Positions 60,701 to 64,000 of a stretch of 64,000 nt of DNA are shown here, in pieces. The stretch spans positions 124,001-188,000 of the forward strand of contig NC_044007.1 of the NCBI RefSeq assembly GCF_900496995.4. The letters run 5' to 3'. Both the position numbers and the translations under genes were made by a program. Each line of letters begins with the position of its first letter. Positions within the stretch are counted from its first letter, which is position 1. The DNA is from Aquila chrysaetos chrysaetos (taxonomy: Eukaryota; Chordata; Aves; Accipitriformes; Accipitridae). The notes beneath the pieces are model-generated. The model was given only the letters and a program-made list of their open reading frames with translations, did not search any database and was not told the DNA's origin.

Positions 60701-63700
60701 GGCAGACAGAATCACCCACATCTCCAGGACTGTTCAGCTCTCTGCTCACAAAAAGGCAGAGCAGAAGGGGACCCAGAAACTGTGCCGAGGACCGCGCAAG
60801 GATGATGGTGATATGCCACAGGGTAAGGTCCCCAGCACCAGCCGGAGTATCCCATGCGCTTTAGAGGAAGGATGCAGCTTTCAGGGTCTTGGGCTACAGG
60901 GAGTGTCTGGGACCTCTCCCTGAGGCTGGTGGTGGCCTCACCAGTGGAAGGTGTGCTCCGCTCAAGGTGCCGAGCTGGCCGGTGAAGAAGCTACAGGATG
61001 AGATGAGCATACTGCATAGTGTCAGTGAAAATGAACAGGACAGCAACAGGCTCTTTGCAGAAACCCTGCAGAGAGGAGAGTCCAAATCCCACGTTGTACA
61101 GAAGGGTCAGCTAGGAGCTATGCTTAAACAAATGGCAGAGGATCCCAAGCTGGGAAAGGCTGGGAGCTTGAGATTGCTGGCAACAGAGCAAAGAGCCTTT
61201 CTGTCTACTGACATGCATCTAAAAATAGGTATAGTGCCTTGTAGCACATGAGGACAAACTACACAAAAGGAGGCACTGGAGCCATCCCAGAATGAGCCAC
61301 ATGTGTCCTGGTTTCAGCTGGGATAGAGTTAATTTTCTTCATAGAACCTAGTGTGGGGCTGTGTTTTGGATTTAGTATGAGAATAATGTGGATAATACAC
61401 TGATGTTTTCAGTTGTCGCTAAGTAGTGTTTATATTAAGTCAAGGATTTTTCAGCTTCTTGTGCGCAGCCAGCAAGAAGGCTGGAGGAACACAAGAAGTT
61501 GGGAGGGGACACAGCCAGGGCAGCTGACCCAAACTGGCCAAAGGGGTATTCCACACCATGTGATGTCATGCCCAGTATATAAGCTGGGGGGAGTTGGCCT
61601 GGGGGGATCGCTGCTCGGGGACTAACTGGGCATCGGTTGGCAGGTGGTGAGCAATTGCATTGTGCATCACTTGTTTTGTATATTCCAATTATTTTATTAT
61701 TATTATCGTCATATTATTATTATTATCATTATTATTTTTTTTTTCCTTTCTGTCCTATTAAACTGCTCTTACCTCAACCCACGAGTTTTACTTTTTTTTT
61801 TTTTCCCCCAATTCTCTCCCCCATCCCACTGGGTGGGAGGGTAGTGAGCAAGCGGCTGCATGGTGCTTAGTTGCTGGCTGGGGTTAAACCACAACAACAT
61901 GTCAGCGCCAACAGAAGTGTCAGGTAAAACCTACTGGAAACCACTACTGCAAGGGACAGAGGCACACATCTGTCAAACAAACTTGCTGTTTCAGTAGGCT
62001 TGTTGCTGGCCAGAGGCTTGGATCCTGTGTACTGCGAAAGACAGCTAAGTCAGCAGTGTGCCCTTGCAACAGTGGAGGGTGTAACCAGTGAGTTTAGGGA
62101 AGTGATCATTCCCCATTAATCAGTGCTTGTGACGTTACATCTGGAGTACAAGACAGACACTGATAAACCGGAACGAGTGCAGCGGAGGGCCAAGAAGATG
62201 AACAGGGGTGTAGAGAATACATTGTACAAAGAGAGGCAGGGAGACCTGGGGTTTTTCATTCTTGAGAACAGAAAGCTAAAGGCGATGTTGCTGCTGTCTT
62301 CAACTACCTAACACAACGGTACAGAGAAAACAGAGGCCAGGCTCTTCTCAAAGGTACACAGCAGTATAGGGAAAGAGGCACGGGATCCAAGTCAGAGCAA
62401 GGAAAATTCTGACTAGATATTTGGAAGAAAATGTTCACCATAATAGTAGTTAAACATTGGAAGAGGAGCCCAGAGAGGCTGTGAGATCTCCGTCTCTGAT
62501 GATACTCAGCACTTGACTAGACAAGACCCTCAACAAGCTGATCTAGGCTGGCCCTGTGCTTTCAGTGAGGTCAAACCACCTCCGCAGGTCCCTTCCAACA
62601 TGAATGATCCTGTGATGTCACATCTTGAGAAGGACATAGTGGGGTTAGAGAAGGTCCAGAGAGAAAGGCAACTAAAATAATGAGGAGATGGAGCAGCACC
62701 TCGCAAGGAGAAATGAAGGCCACAACTCTTAAGTTTGGAGAGAAACCCAAGGAAGGAGAATGAATGAGGTTTACAACACTGAAGGTGGTGAATAAACTGA
62801 ATACAGGACTTCTGTTTACCTAATGGGCAATACAAGAACGCAGGAGCGCTCAGTGTAACCAGTGGGGCATTGGTTCAGAGCAGATCAAGGAGTGCTTCTT
62901 CAGGTGACAGGTAATGATGTTCTGGGACTTGCAGCCATGGGTTTAGAGGAGACAGATTCAGCATGTTCAAGGGACAAGAGACGTATGGATGCAGAAGGGG
63001 CTGGGCAGGGATGTCCTCTCTAACATCCCTAATCCAACGAGTGTGGATGTGTGGGACTGCAAAGGGAATGAGCTGCAGCAAGCGGCCAGCTTGTGTGCTG
63101 TCTCTAAATAGCATCAGCTAATGCCACCACTGGAAAGAGAATGTGGGGTCAAAGGACACTGGCCTGAATGCAGAAGAGCACTTCTGTTTTTCTGTGCAGT
63201 TACACATTCATCCTGCTAACACTTTGAGTAATGACTGGTTTTCTGAAACGCCTGCATCTTTCCAGGATTCATTAAAATCTAACATAAGCTCAGCAGTTTC
63301 AAAAGCTAACTCTCCCCAAACAGTTCAGCATGAATTATACAGGTTTGCAGGCTTTTACATGCCATTTAGATTTCTACAACAGCAGCAGTTATGTCTAGTA
63401 TAAGCTAACTCTTTACATACGCACACATCCCTCTCCCACCCCCCCCCCCTTTTTTTTTTTAAATTTATACTGTACTTCTCAGACTCTTGCATCAAAATCC
63501 TTCATCTTAACCCCAATAATTAAACAGCTCAGGAAAGTCCACTGTTACACTGCTCACACGGGACTCTACCTTTGAAATGAAGACACCTGGTTCGTGAATC
63601 CCAAACGGATGGCTTGAATGGTCACTGCCTCCTACGATGCTGAGTCCCAGGGGACCACCTGCTTTTACAAGGTGAATTTCCTTGAGGGAAGAAGAAGCAA

Positions 63701-64000
63701 AGTCAAAGGGAATAAGGGATATCACAAAAGAACCACAAACACTTAAAAACATGGAGTCAGGGATGTTTTGCATGAGTGAGCACAAGATAAGCACCCACAG
63801 GACAATGGGGATCCCCATTACTTCTCAATGCCCCGATAACACAGTGAGCCAGCCCTCATCAGACTACCAATTTTTCAAATGAAAACCGCCCAAGATTACA
63901 CTATCCCATATTGCAACAGACAGACTCACCTCAATGGGATATTGATCCTCCAGGCCTTTAGACAGATGGTTCCTTTGCAGCGAAGGCGTCTCCTCCGGTG
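9350..64000 (-). CDS. SCRIB: SCRIB (Scribble), 3' half: 24 coding exons W1-W24
   Basis: Scribble is a cytoplasmic LAP-family scaffold at basolateral and adherens junctions. It works with DLG and LLGL in apico-basal polarity and, through its PDZ domains, in planar polarity, GTPase and trafficking complexes. Seen here on the minus strand: PDZ3, PDZ4 and the whole C-terminal tail, in 24 exons bounded by good splice sites with consistent phase. The coding total is 2816 nt without W19 and 2981 nt with it. Tail blocks match the mammalian protein as I recall it, for example [35 protein letters not shown] and MKSLEQDAL. The LRRs, PDZ1 and PDZ2 must lie beyond 64000. The tail is longer than the human one because of W7, W8, W10, W12 and W19. 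Gene identity is certain. Inclusion of each alternative exon is inferred from splice sites and phase, not from RNA. Confidence 0.97.
10800..11820 (+). mobile_element. Old CR1-type LINE fragment
   Basis: Plus-strand traces of CR1 ORF2: [10 protein letters not shown] near 10862 (the reverse transcriptase ADD-type core), then sequence resembling the thumb and post-RT region, such as QYCMQPCSP near 11440, 'gtccagagg', and 'ctaggattcttcagcctggaag' near 11539 (shortened here). Many stops. Boundaries are approximate. Confidence 0.6.
12984..12997. repeat. G14 homopolymer
   Basis: Fourteen consecutive G on the plus strand, within the last intron. Confidence 0.9.
14671..14722 (-). CDS. SCRIB: SCRIB exon W23, SPDAADDL segment
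   Basis: This exon is 52 nt, acceptor ctcttccag| and donor CAG|gtaagc. It encodes [17 protein letters not shown], the counterpart of human SPDFAEELRSLEPS as recalled. It is phase 0 in and phase 1 out, joining GTT (Val) of the last exon. Confidence 0.92.
14723..17448 (-). other. SCRIB: SCRIB intron W22-W23
   Basis: It contains a CR1 3' end (16765-16878) and an A-run (about 16669-16687). Otherwise no feature is seen. Confidence 0.8.
16765..16878 (+). mobile_element. CR1 3'-end fragment
   Basis: Classic CR1 3' end: 'ggtggccctgcttgagcag', then 'gaggtcccttccaacctcaa', ending in 'attctttgattctatga'. Plus orientation, 5'-truncated. Confidence 0.9.
17449..17523 (-). CDS. SCRIB: SCRIB exon W22, third FDYR-F-AA-P motif
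   Basis: This exon has 25 codons, phase 0 at both ends, acceptor cccttctag| and donor CAG|gtataa. It encodes [18 protein letters not shown] and ends KPVYEIQ. It corresponds to the mammalian exon GKKFDYRAFAALPSSRPVYDIQ, which some isoforms skip. Being symmetric, it is skippable here too. Confidence 0.95.
17524..18388 (-). other. SCRIB: SCRIB intron W21-W22
   Basis: 865 nt. No repeat or exon-like segment recognised. Confidence 0.7.
18389..18426 (-). CDS. SCRIB: SCRIB exon W21, 38-nt microexon
   Basis: Acceptor cttttgcag| and donor CTG|gtatga. It encodes (D)[12 protein letters not shown] and ends in phase 0. It aligns with human DLGPQTSTSPGRL as recalled, which fixes the frame and both boundaries. 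Confidence 0.92.
18427..18806 (-). other. SCRIB: SCRIB intron W20-W21
   Basis: 380 nt. Nothing recognised. Confidence 0.75.
18807..18946 (-). CDS. SCRIB: SCRIB exon W20, MKSLEQDAL and PSP repeat
   Basis: This exon is 140 nt, acceptor ctgaggcag| and donor GAAG|gtactg. It encodes (R)[32 protein letters not shown] and [14 protein letters not shown]. It is nearly colinear with mammalian SCRIB as recalled, including the PSP/PTP proline run. Confidence 0.97.
18947..19632 (-). other. SCRIB: SCRIB intron W19-W20
   Basis: 686 nt. Nothing recognised. If W19 is skipped this is part of a 5.1-kb intron. Confidence 0.65.
19633..19797 (-). CDS. SCRIB: SCRIB exon W19, candidate 55-aa cassette exon
   Basis: This exon is 165 nt, open, and in exactly the phase needed between W18 (ends CG) and W20 (starts G), so including it preserves frame. 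The acceptor ...ctcctcctcctcag| has a TCC microsatellite as its polypyrimidine tract. The donor is CCAG|gtgtgc. It encodes [20 protein letters not shown], followed by a Pro/Ser/Gln-rich stretch ending SGSQS(R). It begins with a helix resembling W18/W20. It is absent from the canonical human protein as recalled. Coding character and phase argue for a real alternative exon. Confidence 0.72.
19801..19848. repeat. GGA/TCC microsatellite at the W19 acceptor
   Basis: About 16 AGG/AAG-type triplets on the plus strand. On the SCRIB transcript this is a UCC-rich tract ending next to the AG of W19, so it acts as the polypyrimidine tract. Confidence 0.92.
19849..24050 (-). other. SCRIB: SCRIB intron W18-W19
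   Basis: It holds a CR1 end (22705-22790), a T-run (21991-22009) and a G-rich stretch near 20588-20633. A 61-codon open frame at 23118-23303 is discussed under findings. No other feature recognised. Confidence 0.75.
22705..22790 (-). mobile_element. CR1 3'-end fragment (antisense)
   Basis: Begins 'tatagactcacagagtaatt', then 'ggaagggacctctggaggtc' and 'atctgatcca', the reverse complement of a CR1 3' end. Confidence 0.85.
24051..24239 (-). CDS. SCRIB: SCRIB exon W18, [11 protein letters not shown] / AEKRAMW segment
   Basis: This exon is 189 nt, acceptor ctctgcccag| and donor CG|gtgaga. It encodes [50 protein letters not shown] and ends MWRAA(R). It is very close to mammalian SCRIB as recalled. 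It forms a strongly basic/acidic helix that continues into W20 (MKSLEQDAL) when W19 is skipped. Confidence 0.97.
24240..24548 (-). other. SCRIB: SCRIB intron W17-W18
   Basis: 309 nt. Nothing recognised beyond the splice sites. Confidence 0.8.
24549..24638 (-). CDS. SCRIB: SCRIB exon W17, Ser/Asn-rich tail
   Basis: This exon is 90 nt, acceptor ttgctttag| and donor GG|gtaagt. It encodes [17 protein letters not shown] and [13 protein letters not shown], hydrophilic and probably disordered, with RNSLE and RTNSMS phosphosite-like contexts. In transcript order it lies just after the nested solo LTR pair, whose nearest edge is 90 nt from its acceptor. Confidence 0.9.
24728..25908 (-). mobile_element. 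Solo LTR of an avian ERV, minus orientation, interrupted
   Basis: The reverse complement starts TGTCCTGG at 25908 and ends at 24728. Excluding the inner element and its duplicated 5 bp, it is about 559 bp. It is flanked by a perfect 5-bp target duplication GCAAC (24723-24727 and 25909-25913). A second LTR of the same family sits inside it at 24837-25453. No internal retroviral genes remain. A 5-bp duplication fits ERVL-type integration. The family name is not verified. Confidence 0.9.
24837..25453 (+). mobile_element. Solo LTR of the same ERV family, plus orientation, nested
   Basis: 617 bp, TGTCCTGG...CATGACA with TGTC/GACA terminal inversion. It is flanked by target duplication AACTC (24832-24836 and 25454-25458) lying within the older LTR. 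It carries a TATA-like TATATAAA at 25109-25116, ATTAAA at 25316-25321 and an internal ATT-rich microsatellite (about 25229-25296). Open frames here are LTR sequence, not genes. Confidence 0.93.
25914..27426 (-). other. SCRIB: SCRIB intron W16-W17, remainder
   Basis: About 1.5 kb beside the nested LTRs. No recognisable feature. Confidence 0.7.
27427..27595 (-). CDS. SCRIB: SCRIB exon W16, ARKLQQKR helical segment
   Basis: This exon is 169 nt, phase 1 in and phase 1-to-2 consistent with W17, acceptor ttttggcag| and donor CG|gtaaga. It continues the helix as [20 protein letters not shown], then [13 protein letters not shown] and [18 protein letters not shown]. The start is conserved. The rest differs from mammals as recalled. 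Confidence 0.94.
28140..29860 (+). mobile_element. CR1 LINE (plus), split by a second CR1
   Basis: 28140-28986 encodes degenerate ORF2 reverse transcriptase: [18 protein letters not shown], then [18 protein letters not shown], then the post-RT block with [18 protein letters not shown]. It breaks at 'cccttaataaca' and resumes at about 29767 with 'tgctttaacttttggtcgg', continuing to the tail 'attctattctattct' at 29860. The two halves rejoin as the usual uninterrupted 3' UTR. The frame is broken by stops and shifts. Confidence 0.9.
28987..29766 (-). mobile_element. CR1 LINE (minus) inserted in the plus CR1
   Basis: The 3' end is at the low coordinate ('tatagaatgggtcgggttgg', then 'aagggacc'). 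The minus strand carries ORF2 C-terminal sequence: [15 protein letters not shown], then [18 protein letters not shown] and [14 protein letters not shown]. It is 5'-truncated inside the RT-connector region at about 29766. It must be younger than the plus CR1 it interrupts. Confidence 0.9.
29861..31346 (-). other. SCRIB: SCRIB intron W15-W16, W15-proximal part
   Basis: It holds a T26 run (30176-30201) and an A/C-rich CAAA-type stretch (about 30655-30727). Nothing else is recognised. The W16-proximal 544 nt (27596-28139) also show nothing. Confidence 0.75.
30176..30201. repeat. Poly(T) run
   Basis: T26 on the plus strand. Confidence 0.92.
31347..31512 (-). CDS. SCRIB: SCRIB exon W15, FRERQKYFE / KRVSLVG segment
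   Basis: This exon is 166 nt, phase 0 in and phase 1 out, acceptor gctctcgcag| and donor G|gtatgt. It starts [14 protein letters not shown], continues [27 protein letters not shown] and ends KKMKEEE. It is the most conserved charged helical part of the SCRIB tail. The acceptor lies in unusually GC-rich sequence with a modest pyrimidine tract, so the first few codons are the least certain. Confidence 0.95.
32930..33735 (+). mobile_element. Highly degenerate CR1-type fragment
   Basis: Traces only: 'aatttaatagcgcagaatac' then 'aaggtgatctactgcag' near 33217, resembling the RT C-terminal region, and 'cagtacagcatgattacgaa' then 'aaaggtgagtgtgatc' near 33663. Boundaries are guesses. Confidence 0.4.
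33741..33796. repeat. Compound GAAA / CAAA microsatellite
   Basis: About eight GAAA units switching directly to about six CAAA units. Confidence 0.95.
34140..34741 (+). mobile_element. CR1 LINE 3' fragment (old)
   Basis: Plus orientation. It contains 'gaaaagaggctcagaaggct', 'gttcagcctggaaaagagaa', 'gactgcccagagtgacctc' and the terminal block ending 'atggttccatgattc'. Diverged, with no open frame. Confidence 0.8.
35169..35276 (-). CDS. SCRIB: SCRIB exon W14, second AYK-F-AA-P motif
   Basis: This exon has 36 codons, phase 0 at both ends, acceptor cctgtag| and donor CAG|gtaact. It encodes [20 protein letters not shown], then [16 protein letters not shown]. It is almost the same as the mammalian PPSPPSPDE and NVKQAYRAFAAVP block as recalled. 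Confidence 0.96.
35277..37035 (-). other. SCRIB: SCRIB intron W13-W14
   Basis: 1759 nt. No repeat or exon-like segment recognised. Confidence 0.7.
37036..37161 (-). CDS. SCRIB: SCRIB exon W13, TKPGVIQPL segment
   Basis: This exon has 42 codons, phase 0 at both ends, acceptor caagcag| and donor TCT|gtaagt. It begins [18 protein letters not shown] and ends FNIQNS, with [10 protein letters not shown] between (an NPF tripeptide). The start matches an insert I recall in mouse SCRIB (TKPGVIQPL) that is absent from the common human form, suggesting an alternatively spliced exon. A C-rich tract precedes the acceptor on the transcript. Confidence 0.88.
37162..38079 (-). other. SCRIB: SCRIB intron W12-W13
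   Basis: 918 nt. It includes the G/C-rich tract 37187-37265 just upstream (in transcript terms) of W13. Otherwise nothing recognised. Confidence 0.75.
37187..37265. repeat. Polypurine G-rich tract (C-rich on the transcript)
   Basis: Runs of 5, 12 and 10 or more G on the plus strand separated by A. On the SCRIB RNA it is a long C/U tract ending about 26 nt before the W13 acceptor. Confidence 0.92.
38080..38121 (-). CDS. SCRIB: SCRIB exon W12, 14-aa candidate cassette
   Basis: This exon is 42 nt, phase 0 at both ends. It has an excellent acceptor (tttctgttttcag|) and donor (TCA|gtaagt). It encodes [14 protein letters not shown]. It lies between W11 and W13, where the mouse protein as recalled goes directly from QQ to TKPGVIQPL, so this may be a skipped or lineage-specific microexon. 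Confidence 0.7.
38122..42101 (-). other. SCRIB: SCRIB intron W11-W12
   Basis: It begins with a GC-richer, CpG-containing stretch (about 38220-39060) holding a long antisense open frame (see findings), then AT-rich sequence with a CR1 end (40340-40497) and an A-run (about 41442-41462). Confidence 0.75.
40340..40497 (+). mobile_element. CR1 3'-end fragment
   Basis: 'gtgttcaaaatttaactgga', 'catggccttgagtaacctga' and 'ttccatcctaaatcattcta' match the end of a CR1 in plus orientation. Confidence 0.75.
42102..42170 (-). CDS. SCRIB: SCRIB exon W11, Ser/Pro tail segment
   Basis: This exon has 23 codons, phase 0 at both ends, acceptor ctctttcag| and donor CAG|gtgaga. It encodes [19 protein letters not shown] and ends SNQQ. 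It corresponds to the mammalian segment GGKMAESPCSPSGQQ as recalled, directly before the PPSPPSPDE block. Confidence 0.9.
42171..44275 (-). other. SCRIB: SCRIB intron W10-W11
   Basis: 2105 nt, probably starting with GC rather than GT. Nothing else recognised. Confidence 0.65.
44276..44683 (-). CDS. SCRIB: SCRIB exon W10, large 136-aa exon with likely GC-AG donor
   Basis: The acceptor is strong (tttgttttcctctcag|). The frame is open for 136 codons from [14 protein letters not shown] to [10 protein letters not shown]. The best in-phase donor is AAG|gcaagc, a GC donor. GT candidates inside the exon are weak or give the wrong phase for W11. It contains [16 protein letters not shown], with an NPF tripeptide and a basic patch, and is otherwise low-complexity and likely disordered. 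Codons are GC-richer than the flanks. I do not recall this block in human SCRIB, where W9-like sequence runs straight into W11-like sequence. The 3' boundary is less certain than the acceptor. Confidence 0.75.
44684..48953 (-). other. SCRIB: SCRIB intron W9-W10
   Basis: 4270 nt without a recognisable repeat. An exon-like segment with a stop lies at 47391-47506 (see findings). Confidence 0.7.
48954..49037 (-). CDS. SCRIB: SCRIB exon W9, first LDYR-AA-P motif
   Basis: This exon has 28 codons, phase 0 at both ends, acceptor cctctccag| and donor ACT|gtaagt. It encodes [20 protein letters not shown] and ends LQRVNRT. It corresponds to the human block LKLDYRALAAVPSAG as recalled. It carries the first of three related motifs in the tail (the others are in W14 and W22). 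Confidence 0.93.
49038..49767 (-). other. SCRIB: SCRIB intron W8-W9
   Basis: 730 nt. It contains an exon-like 37-nt segment (49393-49429, see findings) that does not fit the upstream phase. Nothing else recognised. Confidence 0.65.
49768..49824 (-). CDS. SCRIB: SCRIB exon W8, 19-aa acidic helical exon
   Basis: This exon is 57 nt, phase 0 at both ends, acceptor catggaag| and donor GAG|gtgagg. It encodes [19 protein letters not shown], strongly helical and acidic. Joined to W7 it would give about 38 residues of continuous charged helix. It lies over 4 kb from W7. It can be skipped without changing frame. Confidence 0.82.
52617..52697 (+). mobile_element. CR1 3'-end fragment (plus)
   Basis: 'ttggttctgctctgagctga' and 'gaggtcccttcctacccaaa' ending 'ttattca', a diverged CR1 tail. 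Confidence 0.6.
52698..52800 (-). mobile_element. CR1 3'-end fragment (minus)
   Basis: 'tagaatcacagaatagtttg', 'ggttggaagagacctttaaa' and 'ggtcatctagtccaaccccc', the reverse complement of a CR1 3' end, younger-looking than its neighbour. Confidence 0.9.
54065..54121 (-). CDS. SCRIB: SCRIB exon W7, 19-aa acidic helical exon
   Basis: This exon is 57 nt, phase 0 at both ends, acceptor ctctcctag| and donor GTG|gtgaga. It encodes [19 protein letters not shown], a charged peptide of coiled-coil character. It has the same length and composition as W8. It is removable without a frame shift. I do not recall this block in human SCRIB. Confidence 0.82.
54373..54492 (-). CDS. SCRIB: SCRIB exon W6, conserved post-PDZ4 segment
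   Basis: This exon has 40 codons, phase 0 at both ends, acceptor tttgtag| and donor AAG|gtgggt. It encodes [30 protein letters not shown] and ends LEILQK. It is serine-rich, basic before NSLES (a 14-3-3/kinase-like context), and has an NPF tripeptide shared with mammals as recalled. After SPE the bird sequence departs from the human one and leads into the acidic exons W7 and W8. Confidence 0.95.
54493..55225 (-). other. SCRIB: SCRIB intron W5-W6
   Basis: 733 nt. The middle (about 54680-55020) resembles a very old CR1-type fragment ('ttgaaaaaagaaagctgaga' and 'taacattggcacaagaaaaa', plus orientation). An A/C-rich run lies near 55083-55130. Confidence 0.6.
55226..55414 (-). CDS. SCRIB: SCRIB exon W5, PDZ4 C-terminal half
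   Basis: This exon has 63 codons, phase 0 at both ends, acceptor tttgttatag| and donor GAG|gtgaga. It contains [25 protein letters not shown], alpha-B helix [14 protein letters not shown] with the class I histidine, and [10 protein letters not shown]. Together with W4 it completes PDZ4. The only in-frame ATG near its start is not an initiator, because it follows the spliced first codon GTG. Confidence 0.97.
56241..56264. repeat. C11-A13 homopolymer junction
   Basis: C-run directly followed by an A-run on the plus strand. Confidence 0.92.
57703..57729. repeat. A16-G11 homopolymer junction
   Basis: A-run directly followed by a G-run on the plus strand. Confidence 0.92.
58742..58858 (-). CDS. 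SCRIB: SCRIB exon W4, PDZ4 N-terminal half
   Basis: This exon has 39 codons, phase 0 at both ends, acceptor tttacag| and donor AAG|gtacca. It encodes [19 protein letters not shown], a loop with [12 protein letters not shown], and then GIFISK. KLGISI is the carboxylate-binding loop. An NPF tripeptide sits in the beta2-beta3 loop, where human, as I recall it, has NPR. Confidence 0.97.
58859..59300 (-). other. SCRIB: SCRIB intron W3-W4
   Basis: 442 nt. Nothing recognised. Confidence 0.8.
59301..59477 (-). CDS. SCRIB: SCRIB exon W3, PDZ3 C-terminal half
   Basis: This exon has 59 codons, phase 0 at both ends, acceptor tttgtag| and donor CAG|gtaggt. It contains [12 protein letters not shown] and then the alpha-B helix [12 protein letters not shown]. 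The histidine at the start of that helix is the residue that gives class I (S/T-x-hydrophobic) ligand preference in PDZ domains. It ends in a proline-rich connector ([10 protein letters not shown]) to PDZ4. Confidence 0.97.
59985..60700 (+). mobile_element. Degenerate CR1 ORF2 fragment
   Basis: Plus-strand traces of reverse transcriptase: a block like '[12 protein letters not shown]' near 60050, 'tggtggggttcctgaggga' near 60311 (the GVPQGS motif, mutated), 'tgcagatgatactgtgctgt' near 60406 (ADDT), and [19 protein letters not shown] near 60645. Many stops. Confidence 0.6.
60701..61298 (+). other. Unresolved repeat-like stretch with short open frame
   Basis: Contains an open frame with [20 protein letters not shown] and [15 protein letters not shown] (60889-61251). 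The helix resembles the ORF1-like region of avian CR1 as I recall it, so it may be CR1-derived, but this is not established. Confidence 0.35.
61304..61896 (+). mobile_element. Solo LTR of the same avian ERV family, plus orientation
   Basis: 593 bp, TGTCCTGG...CACAACA, flanked by a perfect 5-bp target duplication ACATG (61299-61303 and 61897-61901). It has TATATAA at 61576-61582, ATTAAA at 61757-61762 and an internal ATT-rich microsatellite. It aligns along its length with the nested LTR at 24837. Sense for LTR transcription is opposite to SCRIB. Confidence 0.93.
62036..62617 (+). mobile_element. Old CR1 LINE 3' fragment
   Basis: Plus orientation: 'cagcagtgtgcccttgcaac' near 62054, 'acgagtgcagcggagggcca' near 62173, 'ttcttgagaacagaaagcta', and terminal 'caggtcccttccaacatgaa' then 'tgatcctgtga'. 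Stops throughout. Confidence 0.8.
62620..62790 (+). mobile_element. Second old CR1-type fragment
   Basis: 'agaaggtccagagagaaagg' and 'taatgaggagatggagcagc' resemble the post-RT region of CR1. It directly follows another CR1 tail. Low resolution. Confidence 0.45.
62791..63569 (-). other. SCRIB: SCRIB intron W2-W3, W2-proximal part
   Basis: Includes a C11-T11 junction (63439-63460). Nothing else recognised. Confidence 0.75.
63570..63680 (-). CDS. SCRIB: SCRIB exon W2, PDZ3 N-terminal half
   Basis: This exon has 37 codons, phase 0 at both ends, acceptor tcccTCAAG| and donor AAG|gtagag. It encodes [18 protein letters not shown], then a loop containing SDHSSHPFG, and ends GVFISK. PLGLSI is the carboxylate-binding loop of a PDZ domain. 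This is the most conserved part of SCRIB PDZ3 and nearly identical to human as recalled. Confidence 0.97.
63930..64000 (-). CDS. SCRIB: SCRIB exon W1 (partial), linker before PDZ3
   Basis: Cut by the right window edge. The visible 71 nt (2 + 23 codons) end ...LEDQYPIE and run into donor GAG|gtgagt in phase 0. It is the short linker leading into the first strand of PDZ3, which continues EIHLVKAGG in W2. Confidence 0.9.

Noticed and set aside
9350..64000. Intronic microRNA (human SCRIB hosts miR-937)
   Set aside because: No intron hairpin could be matched to a known microRNA by eye, and I could not fold the sequence.
1..64000. CRISPR arrays, operons, tRNA or rRNA genes
   Set aside because: None seen. 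The window is vertebrate nuclear DNA with spliced exons and LINE/LTR repeats.

Overview
The window is vertebrate nuclear DNA, almost certainly from a bird. Evidence: many CR1 LINE fragments with the avian 3' signature (a 'ggtcccttccaac' block followed by ATTCT-type tails), solo LTRs of an avian endogenous-retrovirus family (TGTCCTGG...GACA or ...AACA ends, 5-bp target duplications), no mammalian SINEs, AT-rich introns and GT-AG splicing. No species can be named.

One protein-coding gene fills most of the window. It lies on the minus strand and is the 3' half of SCRIB, the Scribble cell-polarity scaffold. Twenty-four coding exons (called W1 to W24 here, in transcript order) run from 64000 down to the stop codon at 9350. 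They encode the linker before PDZ3, PDZ3 (W2-W3), PDZ4 (W4-W5) and the long disordered C-terminal tail (W6-W24). All junctions phase correctly: 937 codons plus stop without cassette exon W19, 992 with it. The LRR domain, PDZ1 and PDZ2 lie beyond the right edge.

Layout: 1-7803 is 3' flank with no gene seen, apart from a Tigger/pogo-like transposase relic near the left edge. About 7780-9349 is the probable 3' UTR. 9350-64000 is SCRIB. Its introns carry old CR1 fragments, one CR1 inserted into another (28.1-29.9 kb), one solo LTR inserted into another of the same family (24.7-25.9 kb) and a third solo LTR (61.3-61.9 kb).

The most interesting content is in the SCRIB tail. It appears longer than the mammalian tail because of extra phase-compatible exons: twin 57-nt acidic helical exons, a 408-nt exon with a probable GC-AG donor, and a 165-nt cassette whose polypyrimidine tract is a TCC microsatellite. 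The tail also shows a short motif, Y-[RK]-x-[FL]-A-A-[VIL]-P, repeated in three exons. The window's SCRIB contains four NPF tripeptides, the type of ligand bound by EH domains. Human comparisons are from memory, not from a search.
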